A program made the position numbers and the translations under genes. From Ochromonadaceae sp. CCMP2298 (taxonomy: Eukaryota; Sar; Synurophyceae; Ochromonadales; Ochromonadaceae): a stretch of DNA of 21,183 nt. The notes below the pieces were generated by a model. That model saw nothing but the letters and a program-made list of their open reading frames with translations. It was not told the origin of the DNA and did not search any database. The DNA lies in assembly GCA_026770595.1 (NCBI GenBank), contig MU633857.1, positions 1 through 21,183 of the forward strand, written 5' to 3'. Position 1 is the first letter of the stretch; every line of letters starts with the position of its first letter. Below are positions 7,382 to 15,434 of this stretch, in pieces.

Positions 7382-9121
7382 ATGCTGGGTGCTGTGGCCC
7401 ACCGGCGGCTGGGCTGCCTGGGCTGCCTGCGCTCTGGCGCTGCCCGTCTGTCCTCCAGCAGCAAGCAGGAGCGACAGGGCTTCGGCAGCTTCCACTCGGA
7501 TGACATAGAGGAGCTCGTGAGGCAGCCGATGATCGATCCGCCTGCTGCAGTGGTGGCCATCGAGCAGCAGGTGCTGGCGAGCCTGGAGCAGATCCAGCGC
7601 GCGGGCGAGGGACCCTTCTTCGGCGCGCGCGCTCGGCAGCTGTGGGCGCTGGATCCCGAGTGGACGTTCCTCAACCACGGCGCATTCGGCGCGACGCCCC
7701 ACCCGCTGCTGCTGTCAGCGCAGTTGTGGCGCCTGCACTGTGAGAGACAACCGCTGCGCTTCTTCGACCGAGAGCTGCTTCCCGCAGTGGCCTATTCGCT
7801 CCAACGCACCGCCGCCTTCCTACACTGTTCTGCGCAGGAGCTGTTCCCGCTGCCCAATGTGACTTCGGGGCTGAACGCGGTGCTGGGGTCGGTGCGGCTG
7901 CAGCGGGGCGAGGAGGCGGTGTGCCTATCTCTAGGCTATGGTGCCAACAAGAAAATGCTGGCCGACCTCTGCAACAGGGCGGGCGCCCACCTGCGCACTG
8001 TGCAACTGCCGCTACCCCTCGAATCCGAGCAGCAAATCTTGGCAGCACTGTGCGAGACGCTGCAGGCCTCTGCCTCCTCCGTCTCTGCCTCTGGGTCGGG
8101 CGGCGTGCGTCTGGTGCTGCTGGATGCCATCACCTCAAACAGCGCGCTGCAACTACCTGTACTGCAGATGGCCGCCCTCGCCAGACAGCTGGCGCCGAAC
8201 GCGCTCGTGGTCATTGACGCCGCGCACTCTCTGCTCGCACAGGATGTGCGCATATACCCTGAACAGCCGACGGGAGGGTGTGACGGGGAGCAGGAAGGGG
8301 AGCAGGGAGGGGAGCAGGGAGGGGGGCAGAGAGGGGGGCAGGCGGTGCCGCTGTCCGTGTCTTCTGTGGCGCACGTGTGGCTCACGAACGGGCACAAGTG
8401 GCTGTGCGCGCCTAAGGGCTGTGCGTTTATGTGGGCGCATCCTGATGTGGCCCCTCACCTGCGCCCCGCCATCGTTTCGCACGGATTCCACCCCCACCCG
8501 CCCACCGCCCCGTCCTCGGCCCCGGGCATCCGGTGGTGGCATGAGCAGCCTGCCGGTAGCGACAGCAGCGGTGGCGGTAGCGGGGGCCGACTGCTGAGTG
8601 GGCTGGCCTGGGACGGCTGCAGAGATTATGCAGCCCTGCTGAGCGCCCCCATGGCTTTGCGCATGTGGCAAGACTGGCCCGCAGACGGCGCACCGGGGGC
8701 TATCGGGGACGTGGTGGGGGACGGGGGCGTTGGCGAGGGTGTGGGGGCATGCCGCAACTACATGCGCGAGCTGCTGCACCAGCAGGCTGTGCCGCTGCTG
8801 GCGGAGCACTGGGGCCTAAAGGGGGGCGCTACCTGGGACCCAGCGGCGGACGTGGCACCCAGGCACATGCGGGAGGGGGTGCCTATGGCGCTGGTGCCGC
8901 TGCCCGAGTTCGTGGCCGGCAGACGCACCCGCAGCACGGCAGGGGCGGGAACGGTGACGGACGCAGACGCCTTCCAGCTGCAGGAGGCTCTCTTCCACGA
9001 CCACGCCCTGGAGGTGCCCGTCAAGTGCCTGGAGGGGCGGCTGTACGTGCGGCTCTCCGCGCATGTGTACAATACCTTGGACCAGTACGCGAAACTGGCG
9101 CAGACCATAAGGGACCTGTGA
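7382..9121 (+). CDS. class V aminotransferase / isopenicillin-N-epimerase-like PLP enzyme
   Basis: Single-exon, 579 aa, from ATG 7382. The fold-type I PLP core begins near FLNHGAFGATP (about residues 96-106). VVIDAAHSL (276-284) supplies the Asp279 that should contact the PLP pyridine nitrogen and a nearby His282. NGHKWLCAPKG (336-346) supplies Lys339, the expected Schiff-base lysine. This motif set is typical of isopenicillin-N-epimerase-like and plant L-cysteine-desulfhydrase-like members of aminotransferase class V, so desulfhydrase/desulfurase or related chemistry is plausible but not proven. The N-terminus (MLGAVAHRRL... LRSGAARLSSSS) is Arg/Ser-rich and lacks acids, like a mitochondrial presequence. 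A Gly/Glu/Gln low-complexity insert (about 302-320) interrupts the domain. It is divergent from the channel gene. Confidence 0.88.
   Translation: MLGAVAHRRLGCLGCLRSGAARLSSSSKQERQGFGSFHSDDIEELVRQPMIDPPAAVVAIEQQVLASLEQIQRAGEGPFFGARARQLWALDPEWTFLNHGAFGATPHPLLLSAQLWRLHCERQPLRFFDRELLPAVAYSLQRTAAFLHCSAQELFPLPNVTSGLNAVLGSVRLQRGEEAVCLSLGYGANKKMLADLCNRAGAHLRTVQLPLPLESEQQILAALCETLQASASSVSASGSGGVRLVLLDAITSNSALQLPVLQMAALARQLAPNALVVIDAAHSLLAQDVRIYPEQPTGGCDGEQEGEQGGEQGGGQRGGQAVPLSVSSVAHVWLTNGHKWLCAPKGCAFMWAHPDVAPHLRPAIVSHGFHPHPPTAPSSAPGIRWWHEQPAGSDSSGGGSGGRLLSGLAWDGCRDYAALLSAPMALRMWQDWPADGAPGAIGDVVGDGGVGEGVGACRNYMRELLHQQAVPLLAEHWGLKGGATWDPAADVAPRHMREGVPMALVPLPEFVAGRRTRSTAGAGTVTDADAFQLQEALFHDHALEVPVKCLEGRLYVRLSAHVYNTLDQYAKLAQTIRDL
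8279..8342 (+). repeat. purine-rich tandem repeat inside the aminotransferase
   Basis: Degenerate copies of a ggggagcaggga-type unit encode the G/E/Q-rich stretch that lies between the PLP-binding Asp and Lys motifs. It remains in frame and probably forms a surface loop. Confidence 0.65.
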
Positions 9122-9552
9122 GCTGAACTTTAGCTGCACTAAGTTATATTGTTTGCGACTGTACATTTCAGCTGTAGGTAACTTACGTTAAATAATGTCT
9201 ATAAACACACTCCTATCCGATTTGGATTTCAACGTAACCGACAGTTAGATAGGAAGGCGAGGAATTCTGATATAGCACAATCTGACTCTAGCCAGGAAGA
9301 TGTGCAATTTAGCGTTACTTTACTAAAGTGTAGTAAATGTAATTTCCCTCTTCGAAAGGGAAATTACATCATTCTAGATGTTATGGGGATGTATTTGGCA
9401 GTTTGGCGCGTTTGGCGGTTTTCAACGGATGGGGTTTTGGAGAAGGTGGAGGTTTTTGTGCCGCTGCCTTCGCTCGGTGGACGACGCAAACCTCGACAGA
9501 ACAGATCTCTCCTAAGATCTCGCAGAACCTCCTCCATTATCATATCCCGACG
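9122..9552. other. intergenic, aminotransferase 3' / Rieske 5' region
   Basis: 431 bp, AT-rich, with no gene seen. It contains TAACTTAC at 9179-9186 and a strong perfect hairpin at 9337-9369. The distal part probably includes the Rieske promoter and 5' UTR. Confidence 0.5.
9337..9369. repeat. perfect 13-bp hairpin upstream of Rieske gene
   Basis: atgtaatttccct (9337-9349) and agggaaattacat (9357-9369) are exact reverse complements with a 7-base loop, cttcgaa. It ends 183 bases upstream of the Rieske ATG. It may be a promoter palindrome or a transcript stem-loop; nothing shows which. Confidence 0.7.
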
Positions 9553-10388
9553 ATGTTGAGATTTGGAAGTCGTCTGTTGAAGGCTCCTGCCGCCGCTGCC
9601 AGAGGTGCAGGCAACCAGGTCCGCTTCGCCAGCTATGAGGGCGTTGGGATGGGCAGCACGGACGGCGGCTTTGAGAAGGACAAGATCATGAAGGTGGCTG
9701 GCGAGGGCAACCAGCGCGACTTTACCTACTTCATGCTAGGAGGTATGGTTGTTTGGTTGTGGATGTGGGCTTATCAATTTGAAATATCTCTATATGTGTT
9801 TGGTTATATCATAATACTTTGTCATCATTTTTCAATTTCCGGATAGGCGCCAGATTCGTTTACGCGTCGGCCGCACGGCTTGCTCTTATCAAGGTGAGTA
9901 ATACGACTTGAATTCGGCTTGCACAAAATGGCACACAATCCTAACGCTGCTTCACCCGTATCCTTTTCCAGCTGGTGGCGAGCATGAGCGCGTCTGCGGA
10001 TGTACTGGCGCTGGCTTCTGCGGAGTTCGAGGTGGGCGCTATCGCAGAGGGGAGCACGCTGACAGTCAAGTGGAGAGGAAAGCCCGTCTTCATCCGCCAC
10101 CGCACCGCAGCGGAGATTGCGACGGAGGCGGCGGTCAGTCTGAGCTCGCTAAAGGACCCGCAGTCGGACACTGACCGTGCGGCGGACCCCGCGTGGCTGG
10201 TGGTGCTGGGCATCTGCACGCACCTGGGATGCGTGCCCATCTCCGGGGCGGGCGAGTACAACGGCTGGTTCTGCCCCTGCCACGGTTCGCACTACGACAC
10301 CTCGGGCAGGATCCGCAGGGGCCCCGCGCCTCTTAACCTAGAGATTCCCCCGTACACGCTCACCGACGGGAAGCTCCTCGTGGGTTAG
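9553..10388 (+). CDS. UQCRFS1: mitochondrial Rieske iron-sulfur protein of cytochrome bc1 (complex III)
   Basis: Three exons: 9553-9742, 9847-9893, 9972-10388, giving 217 aa. The protein carries the 2Fe-2S cluster that accepts electrons from ubiquinol and passes them to cytochrome c1 in the inner mitochondrial membrane. Cluster ligands sit in CTHLGC (Cys161, His163) and CPCH (Cys180, His183). The disulfide cysteines Cys166 and Cys182 are present, as is the following GSHYD. Residues 1-30 form a basic, Ala-rich mitochondrial presequence. The membrane anchor and hinge (about 58-90) contain [14 protein letters not shown], the hallmark of the mitochondrial form rather than the b6f form. [12 protein letters not shown] near the end is also typical. 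The two introns (104 and 78 bp) both lie in the anchor segment. The start is the only in-frame ATG before the presequence. Confidence 0.97.
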
Positions 10389-11108
10389 GCTGCGTCTACG
10401 TGATGCACATAGTTACCGTCGCGGGTTCCTCTCTTTACTGCAAATTTTGTCTAAGTCGTCGCACCCTGTAATATTACGCGCTTAGATACCGTAAGATGGG
10501 TAAATGAAGAGTACCTACCTACTATCTCAACTTTTCTATGGCATAGCTTCTTCGAGCGGTGCGCGCTGCAGAGGGAGGAGACGCGTCCGGAACCTCAGCT
10601 GCTGCTGCTGTTGTGAGAGAAGATCGCACTTACTACCTACCGGAATAATTATAAAGGCGTAACTGAGTGACTTAGTGGTACCGGCGGTTCTTGTACTGTA
10701 AGTTACGCTTTTGACCCGAAGTTCACTGCATTTTTAGGAAGTGGTGCCCCCCCCCCGCAGAATCTTCGCAACATTGCCACAAAATTTCCACAAAATTGGC
10801 ACAAGACACACTCAGAAAGATGCAAAAGGCGTCAAAGTGTATTTTCAGATTTGCATCAGATTCTGATGAGGTGTTCGGTTGAGGGTCGCCCATGGCCAGA
10901 GTCACATCGCATCACCAACTGCTGTTCATCAGTTGCAAACTGCTCTCTCTTCCCGGCCAGATCTTCCACCAACCTCCTTCGTGTCACATTCGATCCGCCA
11001 GTCTGGTGATTCTATCACGAACTGGATTTCCTGCAAACGGGAACTCATTCATCCCTGTTTGGGGTTCTCCTTCATTCGGCTGTTCTAGCTGGTGCGGTCG
11101 AATCTTTG
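10389..11108. other. intergenic, Rieske 3' / patatin-like gene 5' region
   Basis: 720 bp without a supported gene. Visible elements are an inverted TAACTTAC at 10698-10705, a poly-C run near 10747, a CAAAATTTCC / CAAAATTGG pair around 10779-10799, and a short ctgctgctgctg stretch near 10600. No tRNA or other RNA gene was recognised. Confidence 0.5.
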
Positions 11109-12502
11109 ATGGACTTCATATTCAGAAAGACGGGGGTAGACCTCGGCGAGATAGACATCATGTCGGCCGTCACGGGAGTATTCTTGTTCCCGTACATCCT
11201 CATCAACTCGGTGGTGCTGCTGCTCTGCTTCGCCATGGTGCTCTTCTTCAGCAACTATAGCGTCGTCGCCAGCCTGGAGGAATTCATCCTCGATCGGTAC
11301 ACATCAATCACGCGGCGCATCCACTTGCCCAAGCATCGTGCGCCTCTGCATTTTTCGCCCAGCATCAGCTTCATGGGAGGTGCGTCTCGTGGGCACTGAT
11401 GCATTTGCAAGCTGCGTGGTGATGTGGTGATGCATTTGATCCGTTTGCTTCCTCTTCCCCTCTCACCATTCTTCGACGCTTCTCTTAGGCGGACAGCTGT
11501 GGATGTTTGCTATCGGCGTGGGTCACTACGTGTACGAGAACTACGACATCAACTCCATCAAGTTCCTCGCCTCCAGCTGCGGCTGCTTCGCGGCAGTGCC
11601 CCTAGCCTGCGGCAGAGACCCCTACGACTGGTGAGGCAGTGAGGCAGGGGCTGCAATCGGGCGCTTTGGGGTCATTTTAATGAATTGCATTTACCATTCC
11701 TCCCCTTCTCTTGTCCCCCGCTCTCAGGTGCAAGGCTGACTGGAGCAAGTGCATCGAGCACTTCGAGAGCCGGTGGCTGCTGGGCTGCCTGTTCGACTCG
11801 AAGCACTTCTACTTTAACCTGTGGAACGAGTACCTGCCCGAGGACGCGCACCTGCTCTGCTCGGGGCGCCTGTTCATCTCCGTGACGCAGCTGCCCTCCA
11901 TGAAGAACAAGATCATCAGCGAGTTCGCCACTCGGGACGAGCTCATCTGGGCGATAGTGGGGTCCATGTGTCTGCCCTTCGTGTTCATCAGGGACTTCCC
12001 CGTCAAGTGCGACGCAGAGGACGCGGGATACGTGATGGACGGGGGCTTCTCGAACGACTCGCCCTGCCTGGACTCTTACACGATCACGGTCTCTGCGCTG
12101 CACAAGGAGGCCGACGTCCAGCCCAACATGAAGCGCGCGCAGAAGGCACTCTCCCTCTCCGACAAGGCCAGCTCCGACAGACTGGGCAGCTCCTCCAGCA
12201 GGGACAGCAACAACAGCATCAGCAGCGTGTCAGCAAAGTTCGACGAGGACAGCTCGGACCCGGATGCGGACTCGGGCGCAGAGGACTCTCTCACCGCTTG
12301 CAAGGAGGAGGCCACCCGGAAGCACCGACACAAGATCCGCATCCGCTCTTTGGACATCATCCGCGTGCCCAAGTACGACCGCGTGTGGGAGATCAGCGGC
12401 ATCGGGGAGGAGTGCGCGCTCTTCTGCAGAGACTTCGGCAGGCACGAGTGGACCAGCATCCGCAAGGTCAAGGAGATGCCGCACAAATCCGCAGCGAAGT
12501 AG
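11109..12502 (+). CDS. patatin-like phospholipase/lipase (PNPLA) homologue with N-terminal membrane segment
   Basis: Three exons: 11109-11379, 11489-11630, 11728-12502, giving 395 aa. A hydrophobic helix (about residues 20-48) precedes a patatin-type domain. GGGQLWMFAIG (90-100) resembles the oxyanion loop. ASSCG (118-122) sits where GxSxG is expected, keeping Ser120 but with Ala for the first Gly. DGG (242-244) supplies the dyad Asp. The stretch LCSGRLFISVTQLP...EFATRDELIWAIVGSMCLPFVF resembles animal PNPLA2-like lipases. The C-terminal third has a Ser/Asp-rich disordered stretch (about 290-330) and a basic tail. Such enzymes hydrolyse acyl ester bonds of triacylglycerol or phospholipid; here a membrane or lipid-droplet lipase is inferred. 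The altered nucleophile elbow leaves activity open. The start is the first ATG in frame, and an upstream exon cannot be excluded. Confidence 0.8.
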
Positions 12503-13098
12503 GCCACCTAGGCCTCGCTGCGTCCCCATGTATACTATATATACATGACTAAAAATTATATGCCAACGGATACGCTCCTGGCTAGTTAGCAACAGACAAC
12601 AACAGACGTAAGAGTAACTTACACGGTTGAACTGTTTCAGTTCTTCCTGTCCTTGACAGACCAGTCTCACGCAGTATCAGTTCTCGAGTTCTCTTCATCG
12701 CAATTCGGGGCTTGCGCCTGCGTGCACAGCTTTTGCTCATTGTTTCCTCAAACTTGTAAAAAGAAAGAAATCAAACCATGACTGTCTATAACAGAATAAA
12801 GAAATTAGACGAACAAGACCTAGCCCCCACGTAGAATACCGGAATAGTGTCGTGATACTGTATGATGAGTGTAGCGACTGTGTCATTCCCCCTTTTTCCT
12901 TGGGAACGCCCGTAACGGCTGTGGCGCCCAACCACCACTGATCTCGACCTCTCCGGACGCGGCCAAATCGAGATGAGCTTGGACGTTGGACCCAGCAGAT
13001 CTATCCGCCCGCACGGCTCAGTACTCCGGCCCTGTCTCCTGCTGTCCACTCCACAGTTGGGCGCTCGAGAACGGTGCAAAGCCCGGCAGACAGCAGCC
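12503..13098. other. intergenic, patatin-like 3' / ankyrin-methyltransferase 5' region
   Basis: No gene seen between the stop at 12502 and the methyltransferase gene. It contains TAACTTAC at 12615-12622 and AT-rich UTR-like sequence around 12530-12560. The last 126 bases (12973-13098) are open in frame with the methyltransferase and could be coding if the upstream ATG is used. Confidence 0.5.
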
Positions 13099-14526
13099 AT
13101 GGACTTCGTCGAGATGAACAATGAGGTGCTGGAGTGCGCACGCTACGGCGAGGACGAAGACCTGAGGGCGCTGCTGAAGGCAGGAGCATCAGTCGACCAC
13201 CTCGATGAATCCCGCTCGTCTGCGATGCACAAAGCCGCCGCGAATGGCGAAGTGGCCTGCTTGAAGGTGCTGCACGAGTTCGGCGCACAGTACGTGAAGA
13301 ACAACACGGGCAACTCCCCTGCCCACTGGGCTGCTCAGAACGGCAAAGCAGAAGCCCTGAAATTCCTCATTGAGAGCTATAAGGATATCGACGTCCTGGA
13401 TAAGAACGACCTGGGTCGCTCTGTGCTGACGGAGGCCTTCCAGTCTAAGAGCACTGAGTGCATCGAGCTCTGCCTCTCCCACGACTCCGCCACTGAGGAG
13501 CGCCTATTGCCCCAGGGCAGTCAGACCAAGACCACCAACAGCCAAGGAGAGGAGACCATTAACGTCAAAGTCAGTGCTGACGAGGGGGACGGCGGCATGG
13601 AGGTAGAGGAGGCGGGTGAGATGGACGTGGATGCGGCGGACTCAGACGCAGTCACACACAGCATGGGATTCGCGTACGGGCTGGCGGCAGGCGAGGACCC
13701 CAGCGCCGCCAGTGTGCGAGTGCAGGTGCGGGAGCTACCCATTACTCGCGCAGACAGTCCCTTCGGCTCCACTGCTGCGCCCGAAGACGACACCACTGGC
13801 CTGAGTGTGTGGCCCGCCGCCATCCTGCTGTCGCACTGGGTGGCCCAGTGGGGGACGAGCGGCGGCGGCGACTTGGCGGGCAAGGTTGTGCTGGAGCTGG
13901 GTGCTGGCTGTGGCTTACCGGGCATCGTGGCGGCCCTCGCATGCAGGCCCAAGACCGTCTACATAACGGACATCCACGAGCCCACGCTGCGCAACGCAGC
14001 GCACAACGTGCTGCTGAACAGTACGGCGGGCAGCTCTAGTGATACTGGCTGTTATGCAGACTGCAGCTACGCGGGTGGCGCGCAGGTGCAGGTGTCCTGC
14101 GTGAACTGGCTGGACCCGACCTCCTTCCCCCCGCAGCAGGCAGACGTCATCCTGGGCTCCGACCTCGTGTACGACGCAGACATCCTAGGCTGCCTGATCC
14201 CCGCCATCTGCGCAGTACTGAGCCCCGACGGCTCCCTGCTCTACTGCGCGCCAGACACGGGTCGGCTGGGCATGCAGCAGCTGCAGGAGGCGCTGGCCAG
14301 GGCGGGCATAGAGTGCGTGGAGAGGTTCCCCGCACCCGCAGCCTTCTACCGCAACCCGCTGCTGGAGGCGGACAGCGATCAGTTTGTGCTGCACTTCTAC
14401 GACCTCTCTGCAGGGCAGCCACACACCCTGTACCGCTTCTGCTGGAATGCACAGCTGAGGGAGCAGCACCGGATGCGCGTCGCAGAGACAGGTGGGTCAG
14501 GTGCAGTGGAGATGAGCGAGGCATAG
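13099..14526 (+). CDS. ankyrin-repeat plus METTL21-type (Methyltransf_16) protein methyltransferase fusion
   Basis: Single-exon, 475 aa. I chose ATG 13099 because its context (gccATGg) is strong and ankyrin homology begins at once; an in-frame ATG at 12973 would add 42 residues. The N-terminal half holds three to four ankyrin units (NNEVLECARYGEDEDLRALL, SSAMHKAAANGEVACLKVL, NSPAHWAAQNGKAEALKFL, GRSVLTEAFQSKSTECIEL). An acidic linker (about 155-180) follows. The C-terminal half is a class I SAM methyltransferase: motif I VLELGAGCGLPG (264-275), acidic post-I VYITDIHEPT, and GSDLVYD (353-359), matching the (D/E)xx(Y/F) signature of the seven-beta-strand lysine methyltransferases (METTL21/FAM86 group). 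It probably methylates lysine on a protein held by the ankyrin part; the target is unknown. Confidence 0.85.
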   Translation: MDFVEMNNEVLECARYGEDEDLRALLKAGASVDHLDESRSSAMHKAAANGEVACLKVLHEFGAQYVKNNTGNSPAHWAAQNGKAEALKFLIESYKDIDVLDKNDLGRSVLTEAFQSKSTECIELCLSHDSATEERLLPQGSQTKTTNSQGEETINVKVSADEGDGGMEVEEAGEMDVDAADSDAVTHSMGFAYGLAAGEDPSAASVRVQVRELPITRADSPFGSTAAPEDDTTGLSVWPAAILLSHWVAQWGTSGGGDLAGKVVLELGAGCGLPGIVAALACRPKTVYITDIHEPTLRNAAHNVLLNSTAGSSSDTGCYADCSYAGGAQVQVSCVNWLDPTSFPPQQADVILGSDLVYDADILGCLIPAICAVLSPDGSLLYCAPDTGRLGMQQLQEALARAGIECVERFPAPAAFYRNPLLEADSDQFVLHFYDLSAGQPHTLYRFCWNAQLREQHRMRVAETGGSGAVEMSEA

Positions 14527-14787
14527 GTGCGCTGTCCGCAGAAGCCACGCAATGTACAGGTTTCATCCGCCGCGCGGTGCTGTAGCAGTGTAGAAATAGG
14601 AAATAGGATGCGGCGGCTGTGTCGCTGTCGAAGTCTTTATTATTTGTATCTTTTAAAAAGGAAAAATAGGAGTTCGTTGATGCGGGTTGAAGCGAATAAG
14701 GGCGTTTGCCTGTTGTCCTCGAATGTATCTACAATTGTTTCAAACTGCTGCCGCCACCTGCCGCTGCCAGTGGAGCCATTGGCAGCA

Positions 14788-15135
14788 TCAGTCCGACGCG
14801 AGGCACATGATGGCCTTCTCCAGCAGGTCTGCGCGCTGGGCCTCGTCCAGGTTCTCGTACTGCGCCCAGCTCAGGTCCGGGTTGTGCTCGCGCGCCCCCA
14901 GTTGCTCTCGCCGCACTGCTGCCGCATCCTTAGACGCCACTTCTCGTTCCAGCGTGAACTTGGCAGTAATGCGCTTGTTCGTCTGGTCTATGTAGCCGAA
15001 TATGTCTTTGATCAGCGCGATGTCGTCTCTGACCAGCTCCTCCTTGCTGGGTCCTTCCTCCTCCTCCTCCTCCTCTTCCTCCTCCTCCTCTTCCTCTTCC
15101 TCCTCTCCAGAGAGCTCGTCTTCGTTGTCGGACAT
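14788..15135 (-). CDS. small acidic orphan protein with poly-Glu tract
   Basis: Intronless, 115 aa, from the first in-frame ATG at 15135; the open frame extends upstream but has no ATG there. Seventeen consecutive Glu residues (11-27) follow MSDNEDELSG. The remainder is mixed-charge and probably helical (KEELVRDDIALIKDIFGYID, then FTLEREVASKDAAAVRREQL, ending LLEKAIMCLASD). I do not recognise the family. The acidic N-terminus resembles small nuclear or histone-binding proteins, but that is only composition. Arguments for a real gene are a plausible ATG, a conserved-looking amphipathic C-terminal half and its own position between oppositely oriented genes. It is divergent from the HAD gene and convergent with the methyltransferase. 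Confidence 0.6.
   Translation of the reverse strand: MSDNEDELSGEEEEEEEEEEEEEEEEEGPSKEELVRDDIALIKDIFGYIDQTNKRITAKFTLEREVASKDAAAVRREQLGAREHNPDLSWAQYENLDEAQRADLLEKAIMCLASD
15055..15105 (-). repeat. GAG/GAA triplet tract encoding poly-Glu
   Basis: Seventeen consecutive ctc/ttc codons on the plus strand read as Glu on the minus strand. Mixed GAG and GAA use suggests the protein tract is kept or is old, rather than a very recent pure slippage expansion. Confidence 0.85.
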
Positions 15136-15434
15136 GGCTGACGGCTGTGTGGGATGGGTAGCAGGCCGTGGTTCTGGCTGGGCAGGAGCCTGCCACCAAG
15201 CTCCACGAAGCGTGTTCAGGAGAGCCCGCTGGAGTTGTTTTGGAGCTGATTTCGAAAGTTCACAAAGTCCCAATTTCGGGGTACCGGTAGGGGGGTAATT
15301 CCCGATTTCTAGGAAGCTGGGAAATTGGTCAAGCGATGTGAGAGGCTTTGATGAGCTCTCTTCCTCCCCCCTCCACGCTGCCCCGTGGACCAGCTCACAG
15401 GGCCTAGTGGTGGTGCAGGGAAGCCGCAGGATCT
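15136..15434. promoter_or_regulatory. divergent promoter region, acidic protein / HAD hydrolase
   Basis: 299 bp between two outward-facing start codons. It holds CCCAATTTC at 15269-15277 and its inverted counterpart GGGAAATTGG at 15319-15328, forming a loose inverted pair that brackets a GC-rich and an AATTCCC segment. It probably contains both transcription starts. Confidence 0.4.

Noticed and set aside
8153-8809. Antisense open frames across the aminotransferase
   Set aside because: They are His/Pro/Arg-rich shadow frames opposite a gene with clear PLP motifs, and there is no independent evidence.
9302-9846. Open frames beginning upstream of the Rieske ATG at 9553
   Set aside because: They read through the hairpin and AT-rich leader. 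The Rieske presequence begins cleanly at 9553 and the longer frames add no conserved residues.
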